Part shown: one piece after another, positions 43,709 through 51,920 of the stretch
Layout of the letters: each line of letters begins with the position of its first letter
Position numbering within the stretch: position 1 is the stretch's first letter
NCBI RefSeq assembly: GCF_025905425.1
Contig: NZ_CP109603.1
Location: 3,012,001-3,076,000, forward strand
Direction: 5' to 3'
From: Pseudomonas putida
GTDB taxonomy: Bacteria > Pseudomonadota > Gammaproteobacteria > Pseudomonadales > Pseudomonadaceae
DNA: 64,000 nucleotides
Translations under genes and position numbers: made by a program
The notes under the pieces: model-generated
What the model was told of the DNA's origin: nothing
What the model saw: only the letters and a program-made list of their open reading frames with translations
The model's database searches: none

Positions 43709-45196
43709 ATGAGCGACATTACCCTTCTTCCCGCCGTCACGGCATTCATGGCCCGACAACATGGCGTGTTCATTCACGGCCAGCACATCGCCAGCCAGTC
43801 GTCCTCGACCTTCGGCGTAGTCAACCCGGCCAATGGCGAAACCATCGCCCACATCGCCGACGCCAACCAGGCCGACGTGGACCATGCCGTGCGCTCAGCC
43901 CGCCAGGGCTTCACGACGTGGTCACGCACCAGCCCTGCCGCACGCGCCGCCGTGCTGTTCAAGCTGGCGGACCTGCTGGAAGCCAACCGCGAGGAACTGG
44001 CCCAGCTCGAAACCTTGCAGTCGGGCAAGCTGATCGGCATCGCGCGGGCGTTCGAAGTCGAGCAGGCCGCGCACTTTTTGCGCTACTACGCAGGCTGGGC
44101 CACCAAGATCACCGGCCAGACCATCACCCCATCCCTGCCCTCGTTTGCCGGCGAGCGCTACAGCGCCTTCACCCTGCGCGAACCGATTGGCGTGGTCGTG
44201 GGCATCGTGCCGTGGAACTTCGCCACCATGATCGCCATCTGGAAGCTGGCCTCGGCCCTCACCACCGGCTGCAGCATCATTCTCAAACCCAGCGAGTTCA
44301 CCCCGCTGACGTTGCTGCGCATTGCCGAGCTGGCCAGCGAGGCCGGCCTACCGCCGGGCGCACTCAACGTGTTGACCGGTGGCGGCCTGGTGGGCAAGGC
44401 GCTGATCGAGCACCCCGGCACCGACAAGGTTTCGTTCACAGGTTCCGTGCCTACCGGCATCGCCGTCGGCCAGGCCGCCATGGGCGCGAAGCTGACCCGG
44501 GCAACGCTGGAGCTGGGCGGCAAGAACTCGGTAGCGTTCCTGCCGGATGTGGCGCTCGACAAGGCCGTCGACGGCATCATCGAAGCGGGCTTCCTGCACT
44601 CGGGGCAGATTTGCGCCGCAGGTGAGCGCTTCTTCGTCCACCGCTCGCGCATCGACCCGCTGCTCGACGCGCTGTCCCAGCGCCTGGGCCAACTGAAAAT
44701 CGGTTCGCCGCTGGATGAGTCGACCCAGTTCGGCCCCGTGGCCAACAAGCCACACCAGCAAAAACTGGCCGAACTGTTCGCCACCGCGCGCAGCGAAGGC
44801 AGCCAGATCATCCATGGTGGGCACATTGGCGATGGCCCAGGCTGCTTTGTCGAGCCGACGGTGATACTCGCCAAGTCGGCAAGCGACACCCTGCTCAATC
44901 AGGAAACCTTTGGCCCGGTGGCCACCTTCCTGCCTTACGATGACGAAGACGAACTGCTGCACCTGATGAACGCTACGCCCTACGGCCTCAGTGCCAGCCT
45001 GTGGACCAACGACCTGGGCAAGGCCATGCGGCTTGTCCCAGAAATCCAGGCCGGCACCCTGTGGGTCAACATGCACACCTTGCTCGACCCGGCCGTGCCT
45101 TTCGGCGGTATCAAGGCGTCCGGCATCGGCCGCGAGTTCGGCTCGGCGTTCATTGATGATTTCACCGAGCTCAAGTCGGTGATGATCCGCTACTAA
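43709..45196 (+). CDS. feaB: Phenylacetaldehyde-type dehydrogenase, FeaB-like
   Basis: This 495-residue NAD-dependent aldehyde dehydrogenase starts at ATG 43709 with CGGAG ahead. It resembles FeaB along its length: RQHGVFIHGQHIASQSSSTFGVVNPANGE, GVVVGIVPWNFATMIAIWKLASALTTGCSIILKPSEFTPLT, TLELGGKNSVAFLPD with the general base Glu, GFLHSGQICAAGERFFV with the nucleophile Cys, and LWVNMHTLLDPAVPFGGIKASGIGREFG. It would oxidise (hydroxy)phenylacetaldehyde from amine oxidation, or from the TPP decarboxylase route, to 4-HPA or 3,4-dihydroxyphenylacetate for the hpa enzymes. Confidence 0.9.
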   Translation: MSDITLLPAVTAFMARQHGVFIHGQHIASQSSSTFGVVNPANGETIAHIADANQADVDHAVRSARQGFTTWSRTSPAARAAVLFKLADLLEANREELAQLETLQSGKLIGIARAFEVEQAAHFLRYYAGWATKITGQTITPSLPSFAGERYSAFTLREPIGVVVGIVPWNFATMIAIWKLASALTTGCSIILKPSEFTPLTLLRIAELASEAGLPPGALNVLTGGGLVGKALIEHPGTDKVSFTGSVPTGIAVGQAAMGAKLTRATLELGGKNSVAFLPDVALDKAVDGIIEAGFLHSGQICAAGERFFVHRSRIDPLLDALSQRLGQLKIGSPLDESTQFGPVANKPHQQKLAELFATARSEGSQIIHGGHIGDGPGCFVEPTVILAKSASDTLLNQETFGPVATFLPYDDEDELLHLMNATPYGLSASLWTNDLGKAMRLVPEIQAGTLWVNMHTLLDPAVPFGGIKASGIGREFGSAFIDDFTELKSVMIRY

Positions 45197-45219
45197 AAGC
45201 AGCCCACTGAGTAGACCTG

Positions 45220-45243
45220 GCCAAGGCGTGCAAGCGCCTTGGC
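45220..45243. terminator. Hairpin after feaB
   Basis: GCCAAGGCG and CGCCTTGGC form a 9-base stem with loop TGCAAG, 23 bases after the feaB stop. No T run follows. It separates feaB from the porin gene. Confidence 0.5.
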
Positions 45244-45385
45244 AGCCACGAACAAGACCCCACCCAGCCATCCACGCGCTAATAGGCCGTCGCAGCCAAC
45301 CGCGATGGCACCTCGCCCCCACGAGGATGCCCCCGAACAACAAAGGCTGCCTTGCAAGGTGCCGAGAACAATCGAGGGAAGTGCT

Positions 45386-46696
45386 ATGTTCAAACCGCAA
45401 CGGCTGTCCGCCCTGGCCCTGGCCACTCTTCTGGCCAGCCAGGCAGCGCCGGCCTACGAGCTTTACGCCGACGACGACAGCCACTTGAATGCCGACATGC
45501 TCGCGGTGTGGGGCATGTTCAACAGCCGCAAGAACTATGACGGCACCACCGGTGGCTCGACCTGGCGTGAGGGCTTCATCAAGTACGGCCTGAGCGGCGA
45601 TCAGGGCCTGGCGGGCAATGGCACCCTCTATGGCGCATTGAACTGGGTGAGCTCCGCCACCTGGGGCGATGGCGATGCCGCTGGCAATACCGATGGCTCC
45701 GAACGCACCACCAAGATCGAGGACGCCTACCTGGGCTGGCGTTCAGGCGATCTGTTGCCCTGGTTGGGCAAGGACGGTGTGGATATTTCCGCAGGGCGGC
45801 AGGTGATCCGTCTGGGCAGCGGCTTCCTGATCAACGACGACGGCCCCAACCTGGGCAACGGCGTGGCGGACGGCACCCTGGACCGCGGCGGCGCCTACTA
45901 CCTGGCTGCGCGCCATGCGTTCGACCGCACGGCGATCCTGCGCCTGGGCGGGCAAGATGGGCTGCATGGCAGCCTGTTGTGGCTCAAGTCCGATAACCGT
46001 GCCCAAGCCGAGACCGAACTGGCCGCAGGCACCCTGGACTACACCCATGCCCTGGGCACCTTGGGGCTGACCTGGGTGCATGGCATCGACGTCACCGACC
46101 AATGGGCCAGCGCGTTCCAAAAAGCGCGGGAAGGCATGGACGTCTATAGCCTGCGGGGCGAAGGCAGCGCCGGTATCGACAATGCCAGTTTCGCCTTCGA
46201 ATACGCCTGGCAAGACAAGCAAGGCGGCCCGGAAAAAGCCTGGTACCTGCAGGCTGGCTACACCTTCGCCGACCTGCCATGGGCGCCTCAGGTGACCTAT
46301 CGCTACACCCGCTACTCGGCCGGCTGGGACTCGCTATTCAGTGGCCTGTCCAGTGGCTACGGCACTTGGTTCCAGGGTGAAGTCGCCGCCAACTACGCAG
46401 GCCCATTCAACAGCAATACCGGCATCCACCATGTTGGCGTGAAGGCTACTGCGCTGGAAAACCTAACGGTCGGCGTGCTGTATTTCGACTTCGATACCGT
46501 GCGTACTCGCGACAGCCTCAACCTAGACGCCCGGGAACTTGATGTCTACCTAGAATGGGCGGTCAACGACCACCTGATCATCAGCCCGCTGGTGGGCCTG
46601 TATCAGCCTCGCAAGGATGAGCGCAGCGGCGGCAACCAGGTGGGTGGTAACGGCACCAACGTCTACAGCCAGTTGACTGTCGCGGTACCGTTCTAA
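45386..46696 (+). CDS. Outer-membrane channel protein (porin-like)
   Basis: The ATG at 45386 has CGAGGGAAG upstream and starts a signal peptide (MFKPQRLSALALATLLASQAAPA). The 413-residue mature part is rich in alternating aromatic strands (TLYGALNWVSSATWGDG, WYLQAGYTFADLPWAPQVTYRYTRYSAGWD) and ends in Phe (QLTVAVPF), as outer-membrane barrels do. No OprD or OmpW motif is obvious; it may belong with alginate-export-like or aromatic-compound porins. From its position it probably admits the amine or aromatic acid. Confidence 0.82.
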   Translation: MFKPQRLSALALATLLASQAAPAYELYADDDSHLNADMLAVWGMFNSRKNYDGTTGGSTWREGFIKYGLSGDQGLAGNGTLYGALNWVSSATWGDGDAAGNTDGSERTTKIEDAYLGWRSGDLLPWLGKDGVDISAGRQVIRLGSGFLINDDGPNLGNGVADGTLDRGGAYYLAARHAFDRTAILRLGGQDGLHGSLLWLKSDNRAQAETELAAGTLDYTHALGTLGLTWVHGIDVTDQWASAFQKAREGMDVYSLRGEGSAGIDNASFAFEYAWQDKQGGPEKAWYLQAGYTFADLPWAPQVTYRYTRYSAGWDSLFSGLSSGYGTWFQGEVAANYAGPFNSNTGIHHVGVKATALENLTVGVLYFDFDTVRTRDSLNLDARELDVYLEWAVNDHLIISPLVGLYQPRKDERSGGNQVGGNGTNVYSQLTVAVPF

Positions 46697-46707
46697 ACCA
46701 CCTGCGA

Positions 46708-46772
46708 ATGGGGCTACGGGGTGCATGGCACCGGCTTCGCCGGTGTTCGCGGGGCAAGCCCGCTCCCACAGG
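46708..46772. repeat. REP element downstream of the porin gene
   Basis: GGCACCGGCTTCGCCGGTG is followed by TTCGCGGGGCAAGCCCGCTC and CCACAGG, the reverse orientation of the standard REP, 12-75 bases after the porin stop. Confidence 0.85.
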
Positions 46773-46838
46773 TATTGCGTCAATTTTTAGAACTTGAACA
46801 AGACAGTGCTCCCACATTTTGAGATCGCTCATCCCACC

Positions 46839-46868
46839 CTGGCACAACGGGTCAAATCGCCTGGCACG
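46839..46868 (+). promoter_or_regulatory. Repeated CTGGCAC motif upstream of tynB-like gene
   Basis: CTGGCACAA (46839) and CTGGCACGC (46861) are direct repeats 22 bases apart, about 105-130 bases before the ATG at 46971. The second copy agrees with CTGGCACGC ahead of feaB. Spacing is one base more than in the other two sites, so the match is weaker. Confidence 0.35.
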
Positions 46869-46970
46869 CTGACGCAAGACGGCCTGCCGGTCGTTAGCGA
46901 AACTGACTGCACGAATCACACCCCAGCCATAACAACAACACCTGACAACGGCCGCCCTGCGAGACTCGCC

Positions 46971-48110
46971 ATGACCCTCGATACCCGAATTGACTTCATC
47001 TACCTGTCTGAACAGGACATGATCCGCGCCGGCGTCACCGACATGCCCGCCTGTGTCGACACCATGGAAGAAATGTTCGACCTGCTCTACCAGGGCGATT
47101 ACCGCATGGCCGGCCCGAACAACGACTCCCACGGCGCGATGATCACCTTCCCCGAGCAATCGCCGTTCCCGCACATGCCCAAGCCGACCGCAGACCGTCG
47201 CATGATGGCCATGCCCGCCTACCTGGGCGGCAACTTCCGTACCGCAGGCGCCAAATGGTACGGCTCGAACATCGCCAACCGGGAAAAGGGCCTGCCGCGC
47301 TCGATCCTGATGTTCACCCTCAACGACGCCGACACCGGCGCGCCCCTGGCGCACATGTCGGCCAACCTGCTGTCGGCGTACCGCACCGGCGCCATCCCCG
47401 GTGTCGGCGCGCGCCACCTGGCCCGTAAGGACGCCAAGGTCATCGGCCTGGCCGGGCCCGGTGTGATGGGCAAGACCACGGTGGCCGCGTTCATGGCCGT
47501 GTGCCCGCAGGTGGACACGATCAAGATCAAGGGCCGTGGCCAGAAGAACCTTGATGAATTCGTTGCCTGGGTCAAGGCGAGCTTCCCGCAGATCACCACC
47601 CTCCGCGTCGTGCAGACCCTGGAAGAGGTAGTGCGTGACGCCGACCTGGTCAGCTATTGCAGCTCGGGCGAAGTCGGCGACCCCTCCACCTATCCGCTGG
47701 TGCGGCGCGAGTGGGTCAAGCCCGGCGCGTTTCTGGCAATGCCCGCCCCCTGCAGCATCGATGAAGGCATGGAGCGTTCGGATGTGCGCAAAGTGGTGGA
47801 CAACACCGGGCTGTACGAAGCGTGGTTCGAGGAACTGCCCAAGCCTGCGCACAACCATGTGCCGCTGGTAGGCGTGCGCTTCATGGACATGATCGCCGAA
47901 GGCAAGCTCGACGCCGCGCACGTCGAAGACATCGGCAAGATCATCAGCGGTGATGCACCCGGGCGCCTGAACGACGACGAAATCATCCTCATGTCAGTCG
48001 GCGGCATGCCCGTCGAAGACGTCGCCTGGGGCACCGTCGTGTACCGCAACGCGGTCGAGAAAGGCATCGGTGTGAAGCTCAACCTCTGGGAAAAACCCGT
48101 CCTCAGCTGA
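46971..48110 (+). CDS. tynB: Ornithine cyclodeaminase/mu-crystallin family protein, tyramine oxidase subunit B-like
   Basis: This 379-residue protein has the OCD/mu-crystallin fold with an NAD(P) Rossmann motif (KVIGLAGPGVMGKTTVAAFMAV, about 152-173), PAYLGGNFRTAGAKWYGSN and LMFTLNDADTGAPLAHMSANLLSAYRTGA for the substrate lysine/arginine region. It matches the protein annotated in Pseudomonas as tyramine oxidase subunit B, part of the tyn cluster of P. putida U. Its real chemistry is uncertain; the family reduces ketimines or deaminates amino acids. RidA and FAD oxidase genes follow closely, so imine handling is plausible. Confidence 0.82.
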   Translation: MTLDTRIDFIYLSEQDMIRAGVTDMPACVDTMEEMFDLLYQGDYRMAGPNNDSHGAMITFPEQSPFPHMPKPTADRRMMAMPAYLGGNFRTAGAKWYGSNIANREKGLPRSILMFTLNDADTGAPLAHMSANLLSAYRTGAIPGVGARHLARKDAKVIGLAGPGVMGKTTVAAFMAVCPQVDTIKIKGRGQKNLDEFVAWVKASFPQITTLRVVQTLEEVVRDADLVSYCSSGEVGDPSTYPLVRREWVKPGAFLAMPAPCSIDEGMERSDVRKVVDNTGLYEAWFEELPKPAHNHVPLVGVRFMDMIAEGKLDAAHVEDIGKIISGDAPGRLNDDEIILMSVGGMPVEDVAWGTVVYRNAVEKGIGVKLNLWEKPVLS

Positions 48111-48138
48111 TCCCCCTCAACTCAAAAAGGTTACCCCC

Positions 48139-48561
48139 ATGACTCAAATCACCAAACTGAAAACCGGCTCCAAATTCGAAGACATGGCCAGCTACTCCCG
48201 CCTGGTGGCGGTGGACAACTGGATCTACGTGTCCAACACCGCCGGGCGCAACCCGCAAACCCAAGTCATCCCCGAAGACGTGATCGAACAGACCCACCAG
48301 GTGTTCGCCAACATCGAAAGCGCACTGGCGGCAGTCGATTCAGGGCTGGGCGATGTCATCAGCTCGCGCGTGTTCATCCAGGACCCGGCCGATGTGCCCA
48401 AGGTGATGGAGGTGATCGGCGAGAAATTCAGAGGCATTGACCCGTCCACCACCGTCACCTGCCCACCCTTGGGCTCGACCGTCTACAAGGTCGAGCTGGA
48501 AGTGACGGCGTACCGGGGTGCCTCGCGCGCGCAGGTCACGCTGATCCGGCTGGGCGAGTGA
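48139..48561 (+). CDS. RidA family protein lacking the catalytic arginine
   Basis: The 140-residue Rid-fold protein starts 28 bases after the tynB-like gene with an AAAAAGG site. YVSNTAGRNPQTQ, NIESALAAVDSGLGDVISSRVFIQDPADVPKVMEVIGEKF and KVELEVTAYRG show the fold. In true RidA the imine/enamine-hydrolysing Arg105 stands 9-10 residues before the final IEIEAIA strand; the aligned segment here is CPPLGSTVYKVELEV, with Leu or Pro and no Arg. It is therefore one of the Rid4-7-type subgroups that lack deaminase activity in vitro. These are often next to FAD amine oxidases. Confidence 0.88.
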   Translation: MTQITKLKTGSKFEDMASYSRLVAVDNWIYVSNTAGRNPQTQVIPEDVIEQTHQVFANIESALAAVDSGLGDVISSRVFIQDPADVPKVMEVIGEKFRGIDPSTTVTCPPLGSTVYKVELEVTAYRGASRAQVTLIRLGE

Positions 48562-48614
48562 TACACCAGCCTTGAACCCGCAACGTTCCGTTCACACTGC
48601 CGCCGAGTGAAGCC

Positions 48615-49910
48615 ATGTCCCCCGTCATTGATCCTGTGCACACCCCGACCACCCACCCTCAGGCCACGAGCGTGGTGATCATCGGGGGAGGCATCATCGG
48701 CCTTACCGCAGCCCTGACCCTGGCCGAGCGCAACATCCCCGTGGTGGTGCTGGAGAAAGGCCGCCTTGCGGGCGAGCAGTCTTCGCGCAACCTTGGCTGG
48801 GTGCGCAAGACCAACCGCCATGCGCACGACATTCCGTTGGCCCTGGCGGCCGATCAATTGTGGGCGAAGATGGCAGAACGGGTGGGCTGCGATGTGGGCT
48901 ACCGGCAAGCAGGTATCATGTTCGTCGGCCGTAACGACACGCAGATGGGCATGCACGAGAGCTGGCTCAAGAGCATCGAGCACCTGGGGCTGGACTCTCG
49001 CCTGCTCAGCAACAAGGAGATTGCCAACAAGGTGCCAGGTGGCCGCGCCGACTGGGCCGGCGGTATTTACACCGCCTCGGACGCCCGCGCGGAACCGACC
49101 CTGGCGGCCAGTGCCATCGCCCGTGCAGCAATCGCCAAAGGCGCGGTAATCGTGGAGAACTGCGCCGTGCGCACACTGGTCACCGCCGCCGGCAGGGTCA
49201 GCGGCGTCGTCACCGAGCAAGGCGAAATCCGCTGCGAGCAGGTGTTGCTGGCCGGTGGTTTGTGGTCTCGCAAGTTTCTCGGCAACCTCAACATCGACCT
49301 GCCCACCCTGCCGCTGACCTGTTCTGTGCTGCGTACCCACCCACTGGAAGGCCCGACCGACATTGCCGTGGGCGCACCGGACTTTTCCTTCCGCAAGCAC
49401 AAGGATGGCGGCTACATCATTACCCAGCGCGGGGCGCTCGATGCGTTCCTGACCCTGGACCACCTGTTGCTGGGCAGGCGCTACCTGCCGCAACTCAAAG
49501 CACAGCGTGACTTCTTGCGCATCAGCTTCGGCAAGTACTTTTTCAAGGACCTGGCCCTGGCCCGGCGCTGGGGCGCCTCGCAGGTCACGCCCTTCGAGCG
49601 CGTCAGGGTTCAGGACCCGCAGGCCAACACGGCACTCAACGACGAAGCCCTGCGCAACCTCAAGGCCGCATGGCCCGTGTTCGAGCAGGCACGGATCGCC
49701 TCTGCCTGGGCGGGCACGATCGACGTCACCCCGGACTCCAACCCGGTAATCGGCCCGGTGCAAGCCATTCCCGGCCTGACGCTGGCGACCGGGTTTTCCG
49801 GCCATGGCTTTGGCACCTCGCCGGCGGCGGGCCAACTGGCGGCCGACCTGGTTTCGCAGGCGCCACCGCTGATCGATCCAAGCCCCTACCGGTTCGAACG
49901 CTTCGCTTAA
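48615..49910 (+). CDS. FAD-dependent oxidoreductase (DAO family), probable amine oxidase
   Basis: The 431-residue flavoprotein has TSVVIIGGGIIGLTAALTLAERNIPVVVLEKGRLAGEQSSRNLGWVRKTNR at its N-terminus (FAD fold plus the DAO segment) and TIDVTPDSNPVIGPVQAIPGLTLATGFSGHGFGTSPAAGQLAADLV near the C-terminus. Together with the OCD and RidA-like proteins it forms a three-gene unit that resembles the tyramine oxidase (tynA/tynB) arrangement; it is the best candidate for the oxidase itself. Substrate not shown by sequence. Confidence 0.85.
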   Translation: MSPVIDPVHTPTTHPQATSVVIIGGGIIGLTAALTLAERNIPVVVLEKGRLAGEQSSRNLGWVRKTNRHAHDIPLALAADQLWAKMAERVGCDVGYRQAGIMFVGRNDTQMGMHESWLKSIEHLGLDSRLLSNKEIANKVPGGRADWAGGIYTASDARAEPTLAASAIARAAIAKGAVIVENCAVRTLVTAAGRVSGVVTEQGEIRCEQVLLAGGLWSRKFLGNLNIDLPTLPLTCSVLRTHPLEGPTDIAVGAPDFSFRKHKDGGYIITQRGALDAFLTLDHLLLGRRYLPQLKAQRDFLRISFGKYFFKDLALARRWGASQVTPFERVRVQDPQANTALNDEALRNLKAAWPVFEQARIASAWAGTIDVTPDSNPVIGPVQAIPGLTLATGFSGHGFGTSPAAGQLAADLVSQAPPLIDPSPYRFERFA

Positions 49911-49931
49911 GCCCGGCGTTGGAGCGATTCA

Positions 49932-49952
49932 ACTATCCACCTTGTGCATAGT
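49932..49952. promoter_or_regulatory. LysR-type operator, copy 1 (B3/4-lysR operon)
   Basis: ACTATCCA-N5-TGCATAGT lies inside the longer inverted repeat GATTCAACTAT/ATAGTTGAATC (49926-49958), about 95 bases before the GTG start at 50044. The same pattern with the same spacer length occurs at 51716-51736. Its partial dyad (CTAT...ATAG) is typical of LysR regulators. Confidence 0.65.
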
Positions 49953-50043
49953 TGAATCCCGGCTTGCGCTACCGGCAGCGCGCTGCCCCGGTGCTATATT
50001 CGGGGCCTCTGCACAGCGGTCCATGTCCCGAACAGGAGCAAGC

Positions 50044-50763
50044 GTGAGTTCTTTCACCTACACGATAAACCCAGACATTTTTGCCGATCACCCGCAGTAC
50101 CGGCGCGGCGTGATCGTCTTCAAGGCATTGGACAACAGCCGCCCCGACGCGGCGCTGACTGCACTGCTCAGGCAAGCCGAGGTCGAGCTTCGCCAGCGGA
50201 TCGAGAGCAACCCGGCCGACTATCCGCCAATCGCAGCGTGGCGGGACGCCTACCGGCTGTTCGGCGCCAAACCTTCGGAGCATCGCAGTTCGATCGAAGC
50301 GCTCAGCCGCCGCGTGCTCAAGCCAGATAGCCTGCCGGACATCAACCCACTGGTCGATATCGGCAACCTGGTGTCCCTGCGCCATGTGCTGCCAGCCGGT
50401 GTGCACCCTGTCGGCCCCGAGTCCAAACACCTGACCTTGCGCAAGACGGTTGCCGAAGACCGCTTTCTCGCAGGCCCAGGCGACGCACTGGAAACCCCTT
50501 CCCCAGGTGAAGTCGTACTGGCTGCCGGCAATCGGGTACTGACCCGGCGCTGGACCTGGCGCCAAGCGGGCGACACCCGCACCCTCGCCGACACAGACTG
50601 CGTCTTTTTCGACATCGATGGCCTGCCTCCAATCAGCCGAGAAAACGTACTGGCTGCGATATTCGACATCGTCTCGCTGGTCGAGCGTTACTGCGGCGGC
50701 CTCTGCGTTGGGCATGCCGTGCTGGATGCCGACCACCCCACGTTCACTGTCAGCCTCGACTGA
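50044..50763 (+). CDS. Stand-alone B3/4-domain protein (PheT editing-domain fold)
   Basis: The GTG at 50044 is chosen for the CAGGAG site five to eight bases upstream; product 239 residues. It contains the B3/B4 fold seen in PheT: YPPIAAWRDAYRLFGAKPSEHRSSIEALSRRVLKP, LPDINPLVDIGNLVSLRHVLPAGVHPVGP and GEVVLAAGNRVLTRRWTWRQAGDTR through DTDCVFFDIDGLPPISRENVLAAIFDIVSLVERYCGG. In PheRS this domain hydrolyses Tyr-tRNA-Phe. It is cotranscribed with a lysR gene and faces an aromatic amino acid uptake and transamination operon. A role in editing or in ligand sensing is inference. Confidence 0.87.
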   Translation: MSSFTYTINPDIFADHPQYRRGVIVFKALDNSRPDAALTALLRQAEVELRQRIESNPADYPPIAAWRDAYRLFGAKPSEHRSSIEALSRRVLKPDSLPDINPLVDIGNLVSLRHVLPAGVHPVGPESKHLTLRKTVAEDRFLAGPGDALETPSPGEVVLAAGNRVLTRRWTWRQAGDTRTLADTDCVFFDIDGLPPISRENVLAAIFDIVSLVERYCGGLCVGHAVLDADHPTFTVSLD

Positions 50764-50768
50764 GGGCA

Positions 50769-51701
50769 ATGATGAACAGTGCCTTCAGCCATTTGAGCAT
50801 TGCGCAACTGACGGCACTGTTGACGATTCTTGAACTGCGCAACCTGAGCCAGGCGGCCCTGCGCCTGGGCACCAGCCAGTCCGGTGTCAGCCGCCATCTG
50901 GCGCAGTTGCGCGAAGCCTTTGCCGACCCGCTGATGATCAGGCAACAGCGTGAGTATGTGCTGACCGAGCGCGGGGAAGCGTTGATCGAACCGATCAAGA
51001 CCATCCTGGAAAAACTCCAGGAAATGAGCACACCCACAGCATTCACCCCCCTCACCTGCGCCCGGCGTTTTCGCCTGGCAGGTTCGGACTATGTCGCACA
51101 GCACATCCTGCCGGGCTTGCTTGCACAGATGGCAGACCTCGCCCCAGGGGCCGATATCGATTTTCGGCTGTGGCAGCCCGACCGTTTCGAGTGGTTGGCA
51201 ACGGGTGAACTGGATGTCGTCACCAGCATGCTGGAAGGCACTCCTGCCGCCTATCACGGCAGGATCATCGGTGAAGACCGCGCCGTGTGCTGCATGCGTG
51301 ACGACCACCCACTGGCGTCCCTTTCAACGTTGGATATCACCGCCTACCTGGCGTGGCGCCACGTCAAGATCACCACCGGCGGCGACAAGGACGGCTTCCT
51401 CGAAGCCTACCTGCGAAGGCACAGCCTGCAGCGCGACCTGAAGCTCAGCGTCCCCTTCTACTCTGCAGCCCTGAGCGTGATTCGCGACAGCGACCTGTTG
51501 TTGATGCTGCCCGAGCACATCGCACGAAAATGGTCGGAACAAGGGGGTGTCTGCTATCGCCCCCTGGACTTCATGGCGCATCAATTCCGCTACTGGGTGG
51601 TGTGGCACAGCCGCACCCACAGCTCACCTGAACATGCCTGGTTCCGGCGCCTTGTTCATACCCATTGCCAGCAATCGCACTCCCTTAGCCCGGGCACTTG
51701 A
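50769..51701 (+). CDS. LysR family transcriptional regulator
   Basis: This 310-residue LTTR has an N-terminal winged helix (HLSIAQLTALLTILELRNLSQAALRLGTSQSGVSRHLAQLREAFADPLMIRQ) and a C-terminal periplasmic-binding-like domain (FRLAGSDYVAQHILPGLLAQMADLAPGADIDFRLWQPDRFEWL). It follows the B3/4 gene by five bases. Two identical-spacing motifs at 49932 and 51716 flank it and probably are its binding sites, for its own operon and for the permease operon. The inducer is likely an aromatic amino acid or keto acid. Confidence 0.93.
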   Translation: MMNSAFSHLSIAQLTALLTILELRNLSQAALRLGTSQSGVSRHLAQLREAFADPLMIRQQREYVLTERGEALIEPIKTILEKLQEMSTPTAFTPLTCARRFRLAGSDYVAQHILPGLLAQMADLAPGADIDFRLWQPDRFEWLATGELDVVTSMLEGTPAAYHGRIIGEDRAVCCMRDDHPLASLSTLDITAYLAWRHVKITTGGDKDGFLEAYLRRHSLQRDLKLSVPFYSAALSVIRDSDLLLMLPEHIARKWSEQGGVCYRPLDFMAHQFRYWVVWHSRTHSSPEHAWFRRLVHTHCQQSHSLSPGT

Positions 51702-51715
51702 ACACGTTGAAGCTG

Positions 51716-51736
51716 ACTATCCAGTATCTGCATAGT
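51716..51736. promoter_or_regulatory. LysR-type operator, copy 2 (permease operon)
   Basis: ACTATCCA-GTATC-TGCATAGT repeats the site at 49932 with the same 5-base spacer. It starts 15 bases after the lysR stop and 185 bases before the permease start. The rest of 51737-51920 is AT-richer and should contain the promoter, but I cannot fix the hexamers. Confidence 0.65.
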
Positions 51737-51920
51737 CCGCATTTAATAACTGAAACTTCGTTGGAAACTTTTGGTGTTAACGTAGTTGCCAGCCAGGTGA
51801 CACGTTAAACCCGTTGCGCCTCGCTTAACCCACTACCGAGCACGTCCCTTATTACTCTGCCAAATCATTCAGGTTCGCGGGCAGGCGCCCGTGCACCTGA
51901 AAACAATCGAGAATAAAACG

